DNA of 64,000 nucleotides from Microbacterium sp. 67-17 (GCF_001898325.1 NZ_MKTR01000034.1:294597-358596), one strand, 5' to 3'. Shown: positions 34,151-43,682, numbered from the stretch's first letter. Numbers and translations are program-made. The notes: generated by a model not told the origin, from the letters alone.

Positions 34151-35269
34151 TCAGCCGTCGGCGAGGACTGCTTCGCCGACGACCTGTTGGGTCAGCGGCA
34201 CCGAGTAAGCCATGAGGGCTCCGGCCTGCGCGTCGCGGAAGATCCGCTGAATCGGCGAGCTCAGCAGGAAGCTCCCGCCGCCACCGACGCGGAGCGCCTC
34301 GGCCGCTGCCTGCTTGGCCACCTCGTTGGCGAGCATCTTCGACTCGGCGGCGGCGGGCATCGCTTCCTCGGACCGCTCGTCGGCAAGCCAGGCGACGCGC
34401 TCGGCGAACAGGCGTGCTGCCTGCAGCTGCGTCCACAGCATGCCGGTCTCCATCTGCACCCACTGGTTCTCGGCCTGGGAGGGCGCGCCGCCCTTGCTCT
34501 TGCGGGCGGCGGTGGCATAGGCATCCATCGCCGACTGGGCGATGCCGATCGAGAGCATTCCGAAGCCGACGGTGATGAGGTTGGCGTAGTCGGCAGGGGG
34601 GAAACCGCACCGGCGGGATGCCAGCAGCGGTGTGTTCTCGAACAGCACCGTGCGGCTGCGCGTGGCGCGCATCCCGACGGTCTCGTCGATGGGCGGGAAG
34701 CTGATGCTGTCGTCGACGGTCACTCCGAAGAAGGCCGGTACCCCGTCGATGCTCGTGTTGACGAGCATGTGGTCGGCGGCCTCGGAGCCCGAGACGAACA
34801 CCTTGCGACCGGTGAGTGTCCAGTTCTCGCCGGTGGGGGTCGCGTTCTGCTGGGGCGCGAGGAAGAACCTGCCCCCCGCGGGCTCGGAGAGGGCATTGAC
34901 GAATCGCTTTCCCGCGCGCAGCTCGGCGGCAAAGAACGCCGCCTCGTCGGGACTCGACATCGTCACGAGCGCGTGGGCTGCGCCGATGTGCATGAGCCAG
35001 ACGGTGGCGACGGCGGGATGGTGGGCGGCGAGGATCCGGACCGTGTGCGCCAGCGTCACATAAGACAGGCCCTGGCCGCCATGCTCCACGGGCAGGAACG
35101 CGGCATCCAGTCCCGAGGTCGACAGGGCGCGCAGGTGCTCGATCGGCAGCCGGGCGTCACGGTCGTCGTCGGCTACGGTTGCCGCGAACTCCTGAGCGAG
35201 CGTCGTGACTGTGTCGATCCAGATCTGCTCGGCAGCGGGGACGGCGAACGGGGAGCGTCGGGTCAGCAT
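34151..35269 (-). CDS. Acyl-CoA-dehydrogenase-fold flavoprotein
   Basis: The 372-residue protein has the acyl-CoA dehydrogenase fold with a GRKVFVSGSEAADHMLV middle strand and a C-terminal bundle (ESKMLANEVAKQAAAEAL, then a GGGGSFLLSSPIQRIFRDAQAG segment), which resembles the DszC/monooxygenase-like side of the superfamily; the catalytic Glu of true dehydrogenases is not obvious. It closes the nucleoside operon, 24 bases after the permease. Its presence with purine deaminases hints at oxidation of an N-substituted purine or similar compound, which is speculation. Confidence 0.75.
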   Translation of the reverse strand: MLTRRSPFAVPAAEQIWIDTVTTLAQEFAATVADDDRDARLPIEHLRALSTSGLDAAFLPVEHGGQGLSYVTLAHTVRILAAHHPAVATVWLMHIGAAHALVTMSSPDEAAFFAAELRAGKRFVNALSEPAGGRFFLAPQQNATPTGENWTLTGRKVFVSGSEAADHMLVNTSIDGVPAFFGVTVDDSISFPPIDETVGMRATRSRTVLFENTPLLASRRCGFPPADYANLITVGFGMLSIGIAQSAMDAYATAARKSKGGAPSQAENQWVQMETGMLWTQLQAARLFAERVAWLADERSEEAMPAAAESKMLANEVAKQAAAEALRVGGGGSFLLSSPIQRIFRDAQAGALMAYSVPLTQQVVGEAVLADG

Positions 35270-35293
35270 GGGTGTTCCCTTGGTCGAATGAGG

Positions 35294-36241
35294 TCAGGCG
35301 GGGGTGAGGCTCTGGGTACGGCCCGGCTTGCTGCGCACGTGCCGGCCCAGGTGACGGCGGAGCGCTGCGCGAGAGGTCAGCACGAGAACGATCAGTGTGA
35401 TGGCGTAGGGGAAGGTCTGGTACAGCTCGCTCGGAAGCTGGATCGCGGTCGACTGCGCCAGCAGCGAGAAGCTCTGCAGGAAGCCGAACAGCAGCGCCCC
35501 GATCGCGATGCCGACGGGAGTCATCCTCCCCATGATCACGATTGCCAGCACGATGTAGCCCCGGCCTGCGGTGATGTCGGGGCTGAACGCGCCGATCGAG
35601 CCGAGGGTGATGACACTGCCCGCGAGCCCCGCGAGCGCCCCGCCGATCAGCAGCGTCTGGGCTCCGATCTGCCGCGGGCGGACACCCCGAAGCGCCGCCG
35701 AGGTCGGGTCGGCGCCGACGGCGCGCACCTGCAGGCCGAAGCGCGTGAAGCGGAACACCGCCCAGGCGGCGATCGCGAGCACGAGGGCACCGTAGACGAG
35801 GGGACTCTGCCCGAACAGGGCAGGCCCGATGAGCGGGATGTCGGTGAGGATGCCGAGATCGAGCTTGGGTGCCGTCGGTACTGAGACGTTGGTCTGACCG
35901 GCGGGCACCCACAGTTGATAGAGATAGGTGGACAGCCCGAGGCCGAGCATCGTGATCGCAAGCCCCACGACGATCTCGTTGGCGCCGAGTCGGTATACGA
36001 CGAGGTTCATGAGGGCGGCCAGGACGAGGCCGGTGAGCATCGCTGCGACAAGGCCGGCGACGAGCCCCGCGAAGCTCGCGACGAATACGGCGACGAACGC
36101 GCCGAGGATCATCATCCCCTCGATGCCGAGGTTCAGCCGGCCCGCGCGCTCGACGAACCCCTCGCCGAGCCCGGCGATGACCAGCGGCGTCGCGAGCACG
36201 ATCGCGCCGGCGAGGATGGAGGCCCACAGCTCGATGCTCAT
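35294..36241 (-). CDS. Nucleoside ABC transporter permease (BmpD/YufQ type)
   Basis: The 315-residue membrane protein has eight or more helices and the RAGRLNLGIEGMMILGAF motif typical of the second permease of BmpA-dependent nucleoside importers, plus GAFSPDITAGRGYIVLAIVI near the end. It pairs with the next gene upstream, overlapping it by four bases (ATGA). Confidence 0.92.
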   Translation of the reverse strand: MSIELWASILAGAIVLATPLVIAGLGEGFVERAGRLNLGIEGMMILGAFVAVFVASFAGLVAGLVAAMLTGLVLAALMNLVVYRLGANEIVVGLAITMLGLGLSTYLYQLWVPAGQTNVSVPTAPKLDLGILTDIPLIGPALFGQSPLVYGALVLAIAAWAVFRFTRFGLQVRAVGADPTSAALRGVRPRQIGAQTLLIGGALAGLAGSVITLGSIGAFSPDITAGRGYIVLAIVIMGRMTPVGIAIGALLFGFLQSFSLLAQSTAIQLPSELYQTFPYAITLIVLVLTSRAALRRHLGRHVRSKPGRTQSLTPA

Positions 36242-37383
36242 GATCGCTCCTCCGTCCCTGCCGACACCGACGCAGCCGCCGGGGTGGGTTCACCGTCGGG
36301 AGCGACTGATGCGACATCCGTCAACGGAGGCGCCGCGGCGGGTCTGGCCGCCCCCGATCGTGCCGTAACACCGGCGACGGCGGCGACGCCCAGCAGCAGG
36401 ACGCCCTTGATGACGTCGGCGATCGAGGAGGGCACGGTGCCCGTCGCCGATTGGATGCCGAGGGCTCCCGCGGTCAGCGCGGAGAAGAAGAGTGCGGCGA
36501 GCAGGATGCCGCCGGGCAGGAGCGCCCCGAGAAGGGCGACAGCGAGGCCGGAGAACCCGACGCCTCCCGAGACCGAGTTGAAGAGGCGCTCATTCACGCC
36601 GGCAACCTGCAGCCACCCCACCACGCCAGCTCCGGCGCCGGAGACGAGCATCGTGCCGTAGAGAGTCCGCGCGCGGGTCGTTCCCAGCCGTAGGGCCAGG
36701 CGTGGACGCTCGGCGAACACGCCGATGCGGGTTGCCTGCGAGGTGCGCCGCCACCACTCGAACAGCACGGCGACCACGATGATCAGCAGCACGCCGATGT
36801 GCGCGCGCGTGCCGGGAATCAGGTCGGGCAGGGCGGATGCCTCGGGCAGCTGGGGGCTCTGCGGGGTAGCTGTGTTCTCATCACTTGCGAGCCATGTGCG
36901 AAGCGTCCAGCCGAGAAAGCCCGCAGCGATGTAGTTGAGCAGGAGGGTCGACAAGATGATGTTCACGTGCCAGCGCTCGGCGAGCCACGCCGGCAGCAGC
37001 GCGAACGCGGCACCGCCGAGGGCGCCCGAGACCATGCCGATGACCCAGTACACCGGGGCGGGAACCCCCTCGCCGAACAGGCCGGCTGTGCCGAGGGTCG
37101 CGGCGGTTGCGAAGATCGCGCCGAAGATCACCTGGCCCTCGGCTCCAACGGAGAACACGCCGGCGCGCAGCGCGGGGATGAGCGTCAGCGCGACGATCGC
37201 GATCGGCACCGCCCCGACGAGCAACTCACCGACGCGATAGGGGGAACTCGAGACCCCGGCGATCAGGCCCTGCAGGCCGGTTAGTGGGTCGGCGCCGGCG
37301 AGGAGGATGAGCACTGTCGCGACGACCAGGACGGCGACGACGACGCTTCCCGCGAGCATCCACCCGCGCACCCTGCCGCTCAT
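36238..37383 (-). CDS. Nucleoside ABC transporter permease (YufP type)
   Basis: The 381-residue protein has about ten membrane helices with the YufP landmarks LRAGVFSVGAEGQVIFGAI and LLSTLLLNYIAAGFLGW-like segments, then a Pro/Ala-rich cytoplasmic tail. It forms the channel with the YufQ-type partner. The start overlaps the upstream deaminase stop by four bases. Confidence 0.92.
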   Translation of the reverse strand: MSGRVRGWMLAGSVVVAVLVVATVLILLAGADPLTGLQGLIAGVSSSPYRVGELLVGAVPIAIVALTLIPALRAGVFSVGAEGQVIFGAIFATAATLGTAGLFGEGVPAPVYWVIGMVSGALGGAAFALLPAWLAERWHVNIILSTLLLNYIAAGFLGWTLRTWLASDENTATPQSPQLPEASALPDLIPGTRAHIGVLLIIVVAVLFEWWRRTSQATRIGVFAERPRLALRLGTTRARTLYGTMLVSGAGAGVVGWLQVAGVNERLFNSVSGGVGFSGLAVALLGALLPGGILLAALFFSALTAGALGIQSATGTVPSSIADVIKGVLLLGVAAVAGVTARSGAARPAAAPPLTDVASVAPDGEPTPAAASVSAGTEERS

Positions 37384-39200
37384 GTGTGCGCCTCATCGTG
37401 GGGGGGATGCGTGTGACCGCACGCGCCGGCGGGGCCGGGGAGAAGCACATCGACAAACGACTGCGTCGCGGCGTCGATCAGACCCCGCTCGGTCAGCCCG
37501 AGGTCGGGCACGACGTAGAGGCCGACGAACGACAGGATGATGTAGGGCGACGGGATGCGGCATCCCAGCGCCGCCGTCGCGGCGTGACCTTCCGCGAGGG
37601 CTGCGGCGGTCTGCTGCCAGGGCTCGGCGCTCATCATTCCGCCGACGGGAAGCGGAACCCGCCCGACGACCTCGCCGTCAGCGACAGTGACGAAACCGCC
37701 ACCCATTCGCCCGAGCTCTTCGACGGCCATGAGCATTGACGCATCGTCTGCGCCAACCACCGCGATATTCATGTTGGGGCAGTTCATGGTGATCGCCACA
37801 GCCCCGCGAGTCAGGCCGAAGCCGCGCACGAATCCGATGCCGGTCTCGGCAGTCCCATGGTGACGGTCGACGACGGCGATCTTCAAGACATCGGTCTCGG
37901 CGTCCGAGACCACGCGCCCGTCGACGACCTCGAGGCTCGCTTCGAACTCCCGCTTGAAGTAGCCGTTGTACATCTCCATCGCCCGCACGCTCACCCGCTG
38001 CGCGCCCTCGGGAGCAGCCAGCGCGAAGATGTCAGCCGGGAGCTCGGCCGGCAGGTGCACCGTGTCCAGGGTCCACGCCGGAATGTCGTCGGTGTTGGTG
38101 AACAGCGGGGCGCCGTCGTGCCCCTGCAGTTGACCGGCGACGATGACGTGCGAGGGGCGGACCTCGGCGAGATCCGGGATGATCTGCACGTCGGCCAGGC
38201 GCGAGGGGGCGAGGATGCCGAGCACCTGGTCGAGGCGGTAGTAATGAGCCGGCTGCGTCGTCGCCATCCGGTATGCCAGCTGCGGATCCACACCGAAGCG
38301 GATGGCCTGACGGATGTGGTGATCGATGTGACCCTCTGCCGACAGATCGAGCGCGTGCTTGTCGTCGGCGCAGAAGCACAGGCTCCGAAGTGCCGGTGCG
38401 ATGGCTTCGAGGTCGGCGAACAGCGGCAGCGTGTTGTCGGTGAGGGACGAAGCCATGATCGTGATCATCGCCCCGAGTCGCGTGCGCTCGAGCACCTCAT
38501 CAACGGTGGACGCGTTGTGGTCATCGCTGATGCCCGCGGCGAGGTATCCCCAGAGCGACTCGTGCGTTTGAGCGGCGGTGTGGCCCGTCATCCGGCGCCG
38601 CGCCGCCAGGGCTTCGCGGAACCTTCCCGTCGAGCGCTCGCTGTAGTCGAACGGGTTCGTCTCGCCGAGGGTCGCGGTCACGTCATCCCACAGGCGTGCG
38701 CGTACCGTCTCCTCGGGGATGACGGCACCGCCGAGCTCGAGGTGTGGGGCGCCCGGCGTGGTCGGTGAGACCTGTTGGAAGATGTGCAGCGGAGTGCGGG
38801 TGGACAGCATGAAATCCATCCCGTCAGCCCCCCAGACGTTTGCAGCGCCGTTGGGATCGACGAGGACTGTTGTCGTGCCGCGTGGGACGGACAGGTGCGC
38901 GAGTTCGCCGGGGGTGAGGTTCGTGTACTCGATGTGCAGGTGCGCGTCGATGAAGCCCGGAACCACGTAGCTGCCGGATGCATCGATCTCGCGGTGCGCC
39001 TCGGGCATGTGGCCCCAGGGGGTGAGCGTGGCGATGTGTCGTCCGCTGATCACGACATCCCGTTCGAGCCACTCCTCGGTGCCCGGCGACTGCACCAGGC
39101 CACCGCGGATGATGAGGTCAGGGGTGTCGTTCCCCGACGCGACGGCGCGCAGGCGCACCAGTTCCTCGGTCGTGGGGACCAGACTGCTCAGCTCGGTCAC
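37380..39200 (-). CDS. Adenine-deaminase-family amidohydrolase with changed motif
   Basis: The 606-residue protein has the adenine deaminase length and domain order: FIDAHLHIEY (His87, His89) in the N-terminal metal site, PRGTTTVLVD, LGETNPFDYS, ISDDHNAS, and the C-terminal GFGLTRGAVAITMNCPNMNIAVVG domain. The family hallmark DPHE reads DPNG (115-118), so a conserved His and Glu are replaced. Deamination of adenine to hypoxanthine is possible, but the change suggests another purine or pterin. It is inserted between transporter subunit genes, with four-base overlaps on both sides. Confidence 0.82.
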   Translation of the reverse strand: MTELSSLVPTTEELVRLRAVASGNDTPDLIIRGGLVQSPGTEEWLERDVVISGRHIATLTPWGHMPEAHREIDASGSYVVPGFIDAHLHIEYTNLTPGELAHLSVPRGTTTVLVDPNGAANVWGADGMDFMLSTRTPLHIFQQVSPTTPGAPHLELGGAVIPEETVRARLWDDVTATLGETNPFDYSERSTGRFREALAARRRMTGHTAAQTHESLWGYLAAGISDDHNASTVDEVLERTRLGAMITIMASSLTDNTLPLFADLEAIAPALRSLCFCADDKHALDLSAEGHIDHHIRQAIRFGVDPQLAYRMATTQPAHYYRLDQVLGILAPSRLADVQIIPDLAEVRPSHVIVAGQLQGHDGAPLFTNTDDIPAWTLDTVHLPAELPADIFALAAPEGAQRVSVRAMEMYNGYFKREFEASLEVVDGRVVSDAETDVLKIAVVDRHHGTAETGIGFVRGFGLTRGAVAITMNCPNMNIAVVGADDASMLMAVEELGRMGGGFVTVADGEVVGRVPLPVGGMMSAEPWQQTAAALAEGHAATAALGCRIPSPYIILSFVGLYVVPDLGLTERGLIDAATQSFVDVLLPGPAGACGHTHPPHDEAHT

Positions 39201-40762
39201 GGGAGATCCTCAGTGGTAGGAGTGGTGGTTGACGTGGCGGTCGTTGGGGACGTCGTCGACGAGGCGGTGGAATTCAGACCCGCCATCGCCGCCCCGACCT
39301 TGTCGGTGGTGACCTCAGCGATCGGCCACTCGGCGGCGATGCGTCCCGAGAACATGACGAGGATGCGGTCCGCGAGCTGCATCAGCTCCTCGAGATCGTG
39401 CGACGCGACAAGAACTGCGGCACCCGATTCGGCCGCCGCGACCAGCCGCTCACGGATCGCCTGCGCTGCGCGCAGGTCCAAGCCCTGTGTCGGACCGTAA
39501 GCGAGCACGACTCGCGGGGAGCCCGTGCCGAGCTCCCGCGAGACCAGGAGCTTCTGCTGGTTGCCGCCCGAGAGGCCGCCGGCGGCGAGAGTGGGGTTCG
39601 CGGGGCGGACGTCGAAGTCCTGGAGCGTCGATTCCGCATCGCGACGTTCCTTCGGGCGCCGGGATGCCGAGCCCACGGCATTGTCGTAGAGCGAGAGGGT
39701 GTCTCCGAGGCTGAGGCTCGGCACAAGCCCGTCGCTGCGCTCCTCGGGGATCCAGGCGACGCCGCGTTCGAGCAGGTCCACGGCCCGCGGCCGGTCGAGG
39801 TCGTCGATCCGCACGGTCCCCCCGCGGGGGACAGTCAACCCCGCGAGGACATCCATGAGCGTGTTCTGGCCGCTCCCGGCTACTCCGGCTACCCCGACGA
39901 TCTCGCCCGCGCGCACCTGCAGGCTGACGGCCTCGAGGTCGGCATCCGTGTCGGAGACCGCGGTGACGTGCCGGAGCTCAAGGACGGTGTCACCCGGGGT
40001 TCGCGGTGCTCGCTCGGCGGGAGGCGGTAGCTCGCCGACCATGAGGCGCGCGACGCGGTCTGGGCTGAGCTCGGCGGCGGGACCGTGGTGCACGAGGCGG
40101 CCGTGGGAGAGTACCGAAACGTCGTCGGCGACAGCCCCGACCTCTTCGAGGCGGTGCGTGATGAGCACGATTGCCGTGCCGCCCTCGCACAGCGCGCGGA
40201 GGTGGTCGAACAGGCCGCCGACTTCGTGGGGGCCAAGGCTTGCCGTCGGTTCGTCGAGGATCAGGGTCGTCGCGCCCTCAGCCAGGGCGACGACGATCTC
40301 GCCGAGCTGGCGGTGAGCCTGCGTGAGGCTCCGCGTGGGTACGGTCAGGTCGACGTCGACGTCTGCCCGTTCGAGGGTGTGGGAGAGAAGGGTGTGAGCT
40401 GCGCGGCGCCGTAGCAGGCGGCGGGGGCTCACGAGCAGGAAGTTCTCGAGCAGCGAGAGCTCGCCGACGAGGCTCAACTGCTGCGGCACCATGTTCACGC
40501 CGCGGGCCTTGGCTGCAGCGCGGTCGTGCGGAGCGTATGCGGCACCGCCGATGGTCATCGTGCCGGCATCCGGCGCCTGGATTCCCGCGAGGATCTTGGC
40601 GAGCGTCGACTTGCCGGCGCCGTTCTCGCCAACGAGGGCGTGAACGGTGCCGGGGCGCACCACGATATCCACGTCGTGCAGAGCACGCGTGGCGCCGAAG
40701 GTCTTCGAGACCGACCGGGCCACCAGGGCCCGGCCGGTCTCGAAGGAGGAGGTGCTGGTCAA
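39197..40762 (-). CDS. Nucleoside ABC transporter ATP-binding protein (YufO type)
   Basis: This double ATPase of 521 residues has Walker A GENGAGKST in the first half, a degenerate GVAGSGQNT in the second, and signatures LTQAHRQLGE and LSGGNQQK, the usual pattern in BmpA-type and sugar importers. TTG 40762 overlaps the binding-protein stop (TTGA), matching the four-base overlaps of the rest of the operon; the longer frame to 40939 would lie inside the binding-protein gene and is rejected. Confidence 0.9.
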   Translation of the reverse strand: MTSTSSFETGRALVARSVSKTFGATRALHDVDIVVRPGTVHALVGENGAGKSTLAKILAGIQAPDAGTMTIGGAAYAPHDRAAAKARGVNMVPQQLSLVGELSLLENFLLVSPRRLLRRRAAHTLLSHTLERADVDVDLTVPTRSLTQAHRQLGEIVVALAEGATTLILDEPTASLGPHEVGGLFDHLRALCEGGTAIVLITHRLEEVGAVADDVSVLSHGRLVHHGPAAELSPDRVARLMVGELPPPAERAPRTPGDTVLELRHVTAVSDTDADLEAVSLQVRAGEIVGVAGVAGSGQNTLMDVLAGLTVPRGGTVRIDDLDRPRAVDLLERGVAWIPEERSDGLVPSLSLGDTLSLYDNAVGSASRRPKERRDAESTLQDFDVRPANPTLAAGGLSGGNQQKLLVSRELGTGSPRVVLAYGPTQGLDLRAAQAIRERLVAAAESGAAVLVASHDLEELMQLADRILVMFSGRIAAEWPIAEVTTDKVGAAMAGLNSTASSTTSPTTATSTTTPTTEDLP

Positions 40763-41772
40763 GAGATCGTGACGCTTCCGTCGGTGAGGCCGGCGATCAG
40801 TTCTTCGACCTTCGTGGCGACATCCGCGGGGATGGTGCCGTTGACGTCGTTGATCTCCTGGTAGGTCAGGCCGCCGTTCTGGAGCGTGGAGACCACGCCC
40901 TTGCCGCCGAACTCGCCGGCAGCCACCTCTTCGACCCACGCCTTGACGATGGGGTACATGTCGAGGTCCACGGTCGAGACGTTCACCGAGAGTGCTTCTT
41001 CGCCCGCCGCCGGCGAGACGCCGACCGTGGGAACTCCGGCGTCAGCAGCTGCGGCTCCGACACCCGCGGCGATGCCATCGCCGGTCGTGTAGACCAGCTG
41101 CGCGCCCTGGCCGATGAGGCCGGTGGTGGCGGAGGCTGCGGCCTCGGCGTCGTCGAAGCTTCCGGCGTAGACGACCGGGAGCAGCTCGGCGCTCGGGTTG
41201 GCTGCTGCCACACCCTGCTGGAAGAACGCGTCAGTCGCCGTGATGAAGTCGAGCTCCAGGCTCTCGACCCGCCCGATCGGCGAGAGCTGCGTCAGCCCCG
41301 CGATGTAGCCCGACAGGTAGCCGACCTGAGAGACGTCGTAGGTCCAGGTCTCGACGTTGTCGGTGTACTTCTCCAGGATGTCGGCCCCACCCGATGCCGT
41401 AAAGGCGACGTCGGGGAAGTCCTCGGCTACCGAGAAGATGGCGTCGCCGAGCTCGATGCCGTGTCCGATGATGAGGTCTACGCCCTGGCTGGCGAAGTCG
41501 GCGATCACGGGCTCGCTCTCGGCCGGGTCGGCCATCTGCTCGCGCAGCTCGTACGTGATCAGACCCTCCTCCTCGAGCTGTGCGAGGGCGTCGGCGAGCG
41601 CCTGGTTGAACGCGCCGTCGTTCGCATTGCCGGGGGTGAGGGCACCGACGGTGATGACCCCGGAGGCGGGCTCGCCGGATGCTGCCGGCTCGGTGGAGGC
41701 CGAGCATCCGGCGAGAACGACCGCGGCTGTCGCGGCGGTTGCGAGGAACGCGAGGGAGCGGGAGATACGCAT
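40759..41772 (-). CDS. BmpA-family nucleoside-binding lipoprotein
   Basis: A lipoprotein signal (lipobox VLAGC, Cys23) leads a 337-residue binding protein of the Bmp/PnrA family: TPGNANDGAFNQALADAL, GVDLIIGHGIELGDAI, QVGYLSGYIAGL and GAQLVYTTGDG. It captures purine nucleosides or related compounds outside the cell. AAAGGA precedes ATG 41772. Confidence 0.93.
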   Translation of the reverse strand: MRISRSLAFLATAATAAVVLAGCSASTEPAASGEPASGVITVGALTPGNANDGAFNQALADALAQLEEEGLITYELREQMADPAESEPVIADFASQGVDLIIGHGIELGDAIFSVAEDFPDVAFTASGGADILEKYTDNVETWTYDVSQVGYLSGYIAGLTQLSPIGRVESLELDFITATDAFFQQGVAAANPSAELLPVVYAGSFDDAEAAASATTGLIGQGAQLVYTTGDGIAAGVGAAAADAGVPTVGVSPAAGEEALSVNVSTVDLDMYPIVKAWVEEVAAGEFGGKGVVSTLQNGGLTYQEINDVNGTIPADVATKVEELIAGLTDGSVTIS

Positions 41773-41792
41773 GCTGTGTCCTTTCGGGAGGG

Positions 41793-42425
41793 TCAGGGAA
41801 GTGGTGGTGCAGGGGTGGTGATGTGGAATCCGTCGGCGAGGGTGGCGCCGACGAACGCGTGTGAATCGGGGGACCATTGCCCGAGGACAGCCCCGGAAGC
41901 GATGTCGAAGCAGGGGTGCAGGGAGACCGTGGACGGCGCGGAGTACAGGTCCGCGTCGTCGATGCAGACGACATCCGTGCCGTGCAGATCGCGCACGACG
42001 CCGGATGCCGGGAGTGTGCCCGCTCGCTGCGCAGCGACGACGAGAGCTGTCGTCAGAAAGCCGCGTAGACCGGTGTCGTTCTCACACTGGGCGTCGGTCT
42101 TCGTGCACCCTTCGACCCAGCGAACAGTGCCGTCATCCACCGACACGGTGCTGGTCTGGGTCCCGAGCGCAACGTCGCCTTGGGAGAGAACCTCGATCTC
42201 GAGCGTGAAATCGTCACCGGACCGCCCGAACGAAATGCGCTCGGTGTACAGCGGTTCCGCCTTCGTGCCGACGACGCTGAACCGGTCGGGCCAGTCGGCA
42301 ACGATCGGCGCCAGCGCCACGCTTTCGTCGGCAGCATGCGCGCTTGCCGCCCACGCCAGAGCGAGCGCTGTCGACGCGACAAGGGCCGCGGCAGCGATCG
42401 TCACCGGGGGGCGAAGGGGGCTCAT
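41793..42425 (-). CDS. Exported protein of unknown function
   Basis: A signal peptide (about residues 1-31, cleavage after AHA) leads a 210-residue secreted protein with two pairs of cysteines (EGCTKTDAQC, VVCIDD and HPCFD). No family is recognised. ATG 42425 overlaps the adenosine deaminase stop (ATGA), and the gene ends 20 bases before the BmpA gene, so it is an integral part of the nucleoside operon and may act in capture or processing outside the cell. Confidence 0.65.
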   Translation of the reverse strand: MSPLRPPVTIAAAALVASTALALAWAASAHAADESVALAPIVADWPDRFSVVGTKAEPLYTERISFGRSGDDFTLEIEVLSQGDVALGTQTSTVSVDDGTVRWVEGCTKTDAQCENDTGLRGFLTTALVVAAQRAGTLPASGVVRDLHGTDVVCIDDADLYSAPSTVSLHPCFDIASGAVLGQWSPDSHAFVGATLADGFHITTPAPPLP

Positions 42426-43525
42426 GATGTCGGCGCCGCCACGTGCGCGTCGAGTTCGGTGAGGAGGTCGCGCTTGAGGTCGTCGGATGCGAAAGATGCC
42501 TCGATCGAGCGGCGGGCGAAGCCCGCAAGGTCGGCTTCGGTGAAACCGAACTGCGCGGCAGCCACGGCCCAGTCGGCCTCGAGGGTCGTGCCGAGCGGCA
42601 CCGGGTCGTCGGTGTTCAGCGTGACACGGACACCGGCATCCAGGAGCCGCGGCAGTGGATGCGAGACCCAATCGGGATAGATGCCCAGCGACACGTTCGA
42701 GCGCGGGCACACGCCCAGGCTGATCTCGTCGCGCACCAGTCGCTCGATGAGGGCGGGGTCTTCGATCGAGCGAACCCCGTGGTCGATGCGTTCTGCCTGC
42801 AGCAGATCGATCGCATCCCAGACCCCCGCCGGGCCGCTCGACTCTCCGGCATGGACGGTGCGGCGAAGGCCCGCAACGGCGGCGCGGGAGAATGCCGCCT
42901 GAAACTTCTCGCCGGTGCGACCCGTGACCTTTTCGTCGCCGTCCACGGAGAGTGCCACCACGCGCTCGGGTCGGCGGTAGGTGAGCGCGGCCACGATGTC
43001 CTCGGCTTCACGGGCTGTTTGGCTGCGCAGCAGGGAGTACGCGATGCCGGTTTCGCAGAGGCCGTCCTGGGCTGCCTCGTCGAATCCTTCCGACAGGGCG
43101 GCGAGCAGATCGAGCTCGCGCCCGCGCCAGGCGTTCCAGTGAGTCGGATTGACGATGACATCCGAGTAGCGGATTCCCGACGCAGTCTGCCGGGCAGCGA
43201 ACGCGTACGCCACGCGCGCAGCCTGTTCCGGCGTGCGGACGAGGCCGCACTGCCAGTCGAGGAAGCGCAGGAAGCCGGTCAGACCCGCAGACCCGGCGCC
43301 TGTGCCGCCGCCCGTGGTCACGCTCGGCGCGGAGAAGTCGTCGTGGGTGGAGATGTCGAAGATCGTCCGGGCCGGCCCGGGGAGCGTGACGCCGCTCTCT
43401 TTCGCCAACACGAGCATGTCGTGCAGCGAGAACGTCCCCTCGAGGTGGATGTGCACCTCAGCTTTCGGGAGCGCGCGAATGGCCTGCTCGTCAATACGGG
43501 GGGCGGCAGGAACGGGGGTCGGCAT
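42422..43525 (-). CDS. add: Adenosine deaminase family protein
   Basis: The 367-residue amidohydrolase has the ADA metal and catalytic motifs: HIHLEGTF, the HAGE box, IDHGVR and LNTDDP. It deaminates adenosine to inosine, or adenine to hypoxanthine if it belongs to the bacterial adenine-deaminase branch; sequence alone does not separate these here. First gene of the eight-gene operon, transcribed from the spacer that holds two operators. Confidence 0.88.
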   Translation of the reverse strand: MPTPVPAAPRIDEQAIRALPKAEVHIHLEGTFSLHDMLVLAKESGVTLPGPARTIFDISTHDDFSAPSVTTGGGTGAGSAGLTGFLRFLDWQCGLVRTPEQAARVAYAFAARQTASGIRYSDVIVNPTHWNAWRGRELDLLAALSEGFDEAAQDGLCETGIAYSLLRSQTAREAEDIVAALTYRRPERVVALSVDGDEKVTGRTGEKFQAAFSRAAVAGLRRTVHAGESSGPAGVWDAIDLLQAERIDHGVRSIEDPALIERLVRDEISLGVCPRSNVSLGIYPDWVSHPLPRLLDAGVRVTLNTDDPVPLGTTLEADWAVAAAQFGFTEADLAGFARRSIEASFASDDLKRDLLTELDAHVAAPTS

Positions 43526-43577
43526 GAGGGTGCGGTGCCTTTCGGGTCGGCTGTCAGAACGCTATCCGCTGGGTGGT

Positions 43578-43591
43578 ACTTGTTGACAAGT
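43578..43591. promoter_or_regulatory. GntR-type operator 1
   Basis: ACTTGTTGACAAGT is a perfect palindrome (arms ACTTGT/ACAAGT) 53 bases upstream of the adenosine deaminase start. A second copy lies 105 bp away; the GntR gene at 44205 is the likely binder. Confidence 0.65.
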
Positions 43592-43621
43592 TGACCCGTA
43601 ACCTTTCGACACCTGTAACAG

Positions 43622-43659
43622 CGTCGTAATCGACGCGCTAAATTACGGCTTGTTACGAC
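43622..43659. promoter_or_regulatory. Inverted repeat between the two operators
   Basis: CGTCGTAA (43622-43629) and TTACGACG (43652-43659) flank AT-richer DNA midway in the divergent spacer. It may hold the promoters or a second regulator site. Confidence 0.35.
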
Positions 43660-43682
43660 GTAGACTCGGGCCGACCTCATCG

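Noticed and set aside
34151-35269. Fatty-acid beta-oxidation gene
   Set aside because: No other fatty-acid genes are near, and the sequence leans to the monooxygenase side of the fold.
40763-40939. N-terminal extension of the nucleoside ATPase
   Set aside because: It lies inside the binding-protein gene in another frame; TTG 40762 with a 4-base overlap gives a normal ATPase N-terminus.
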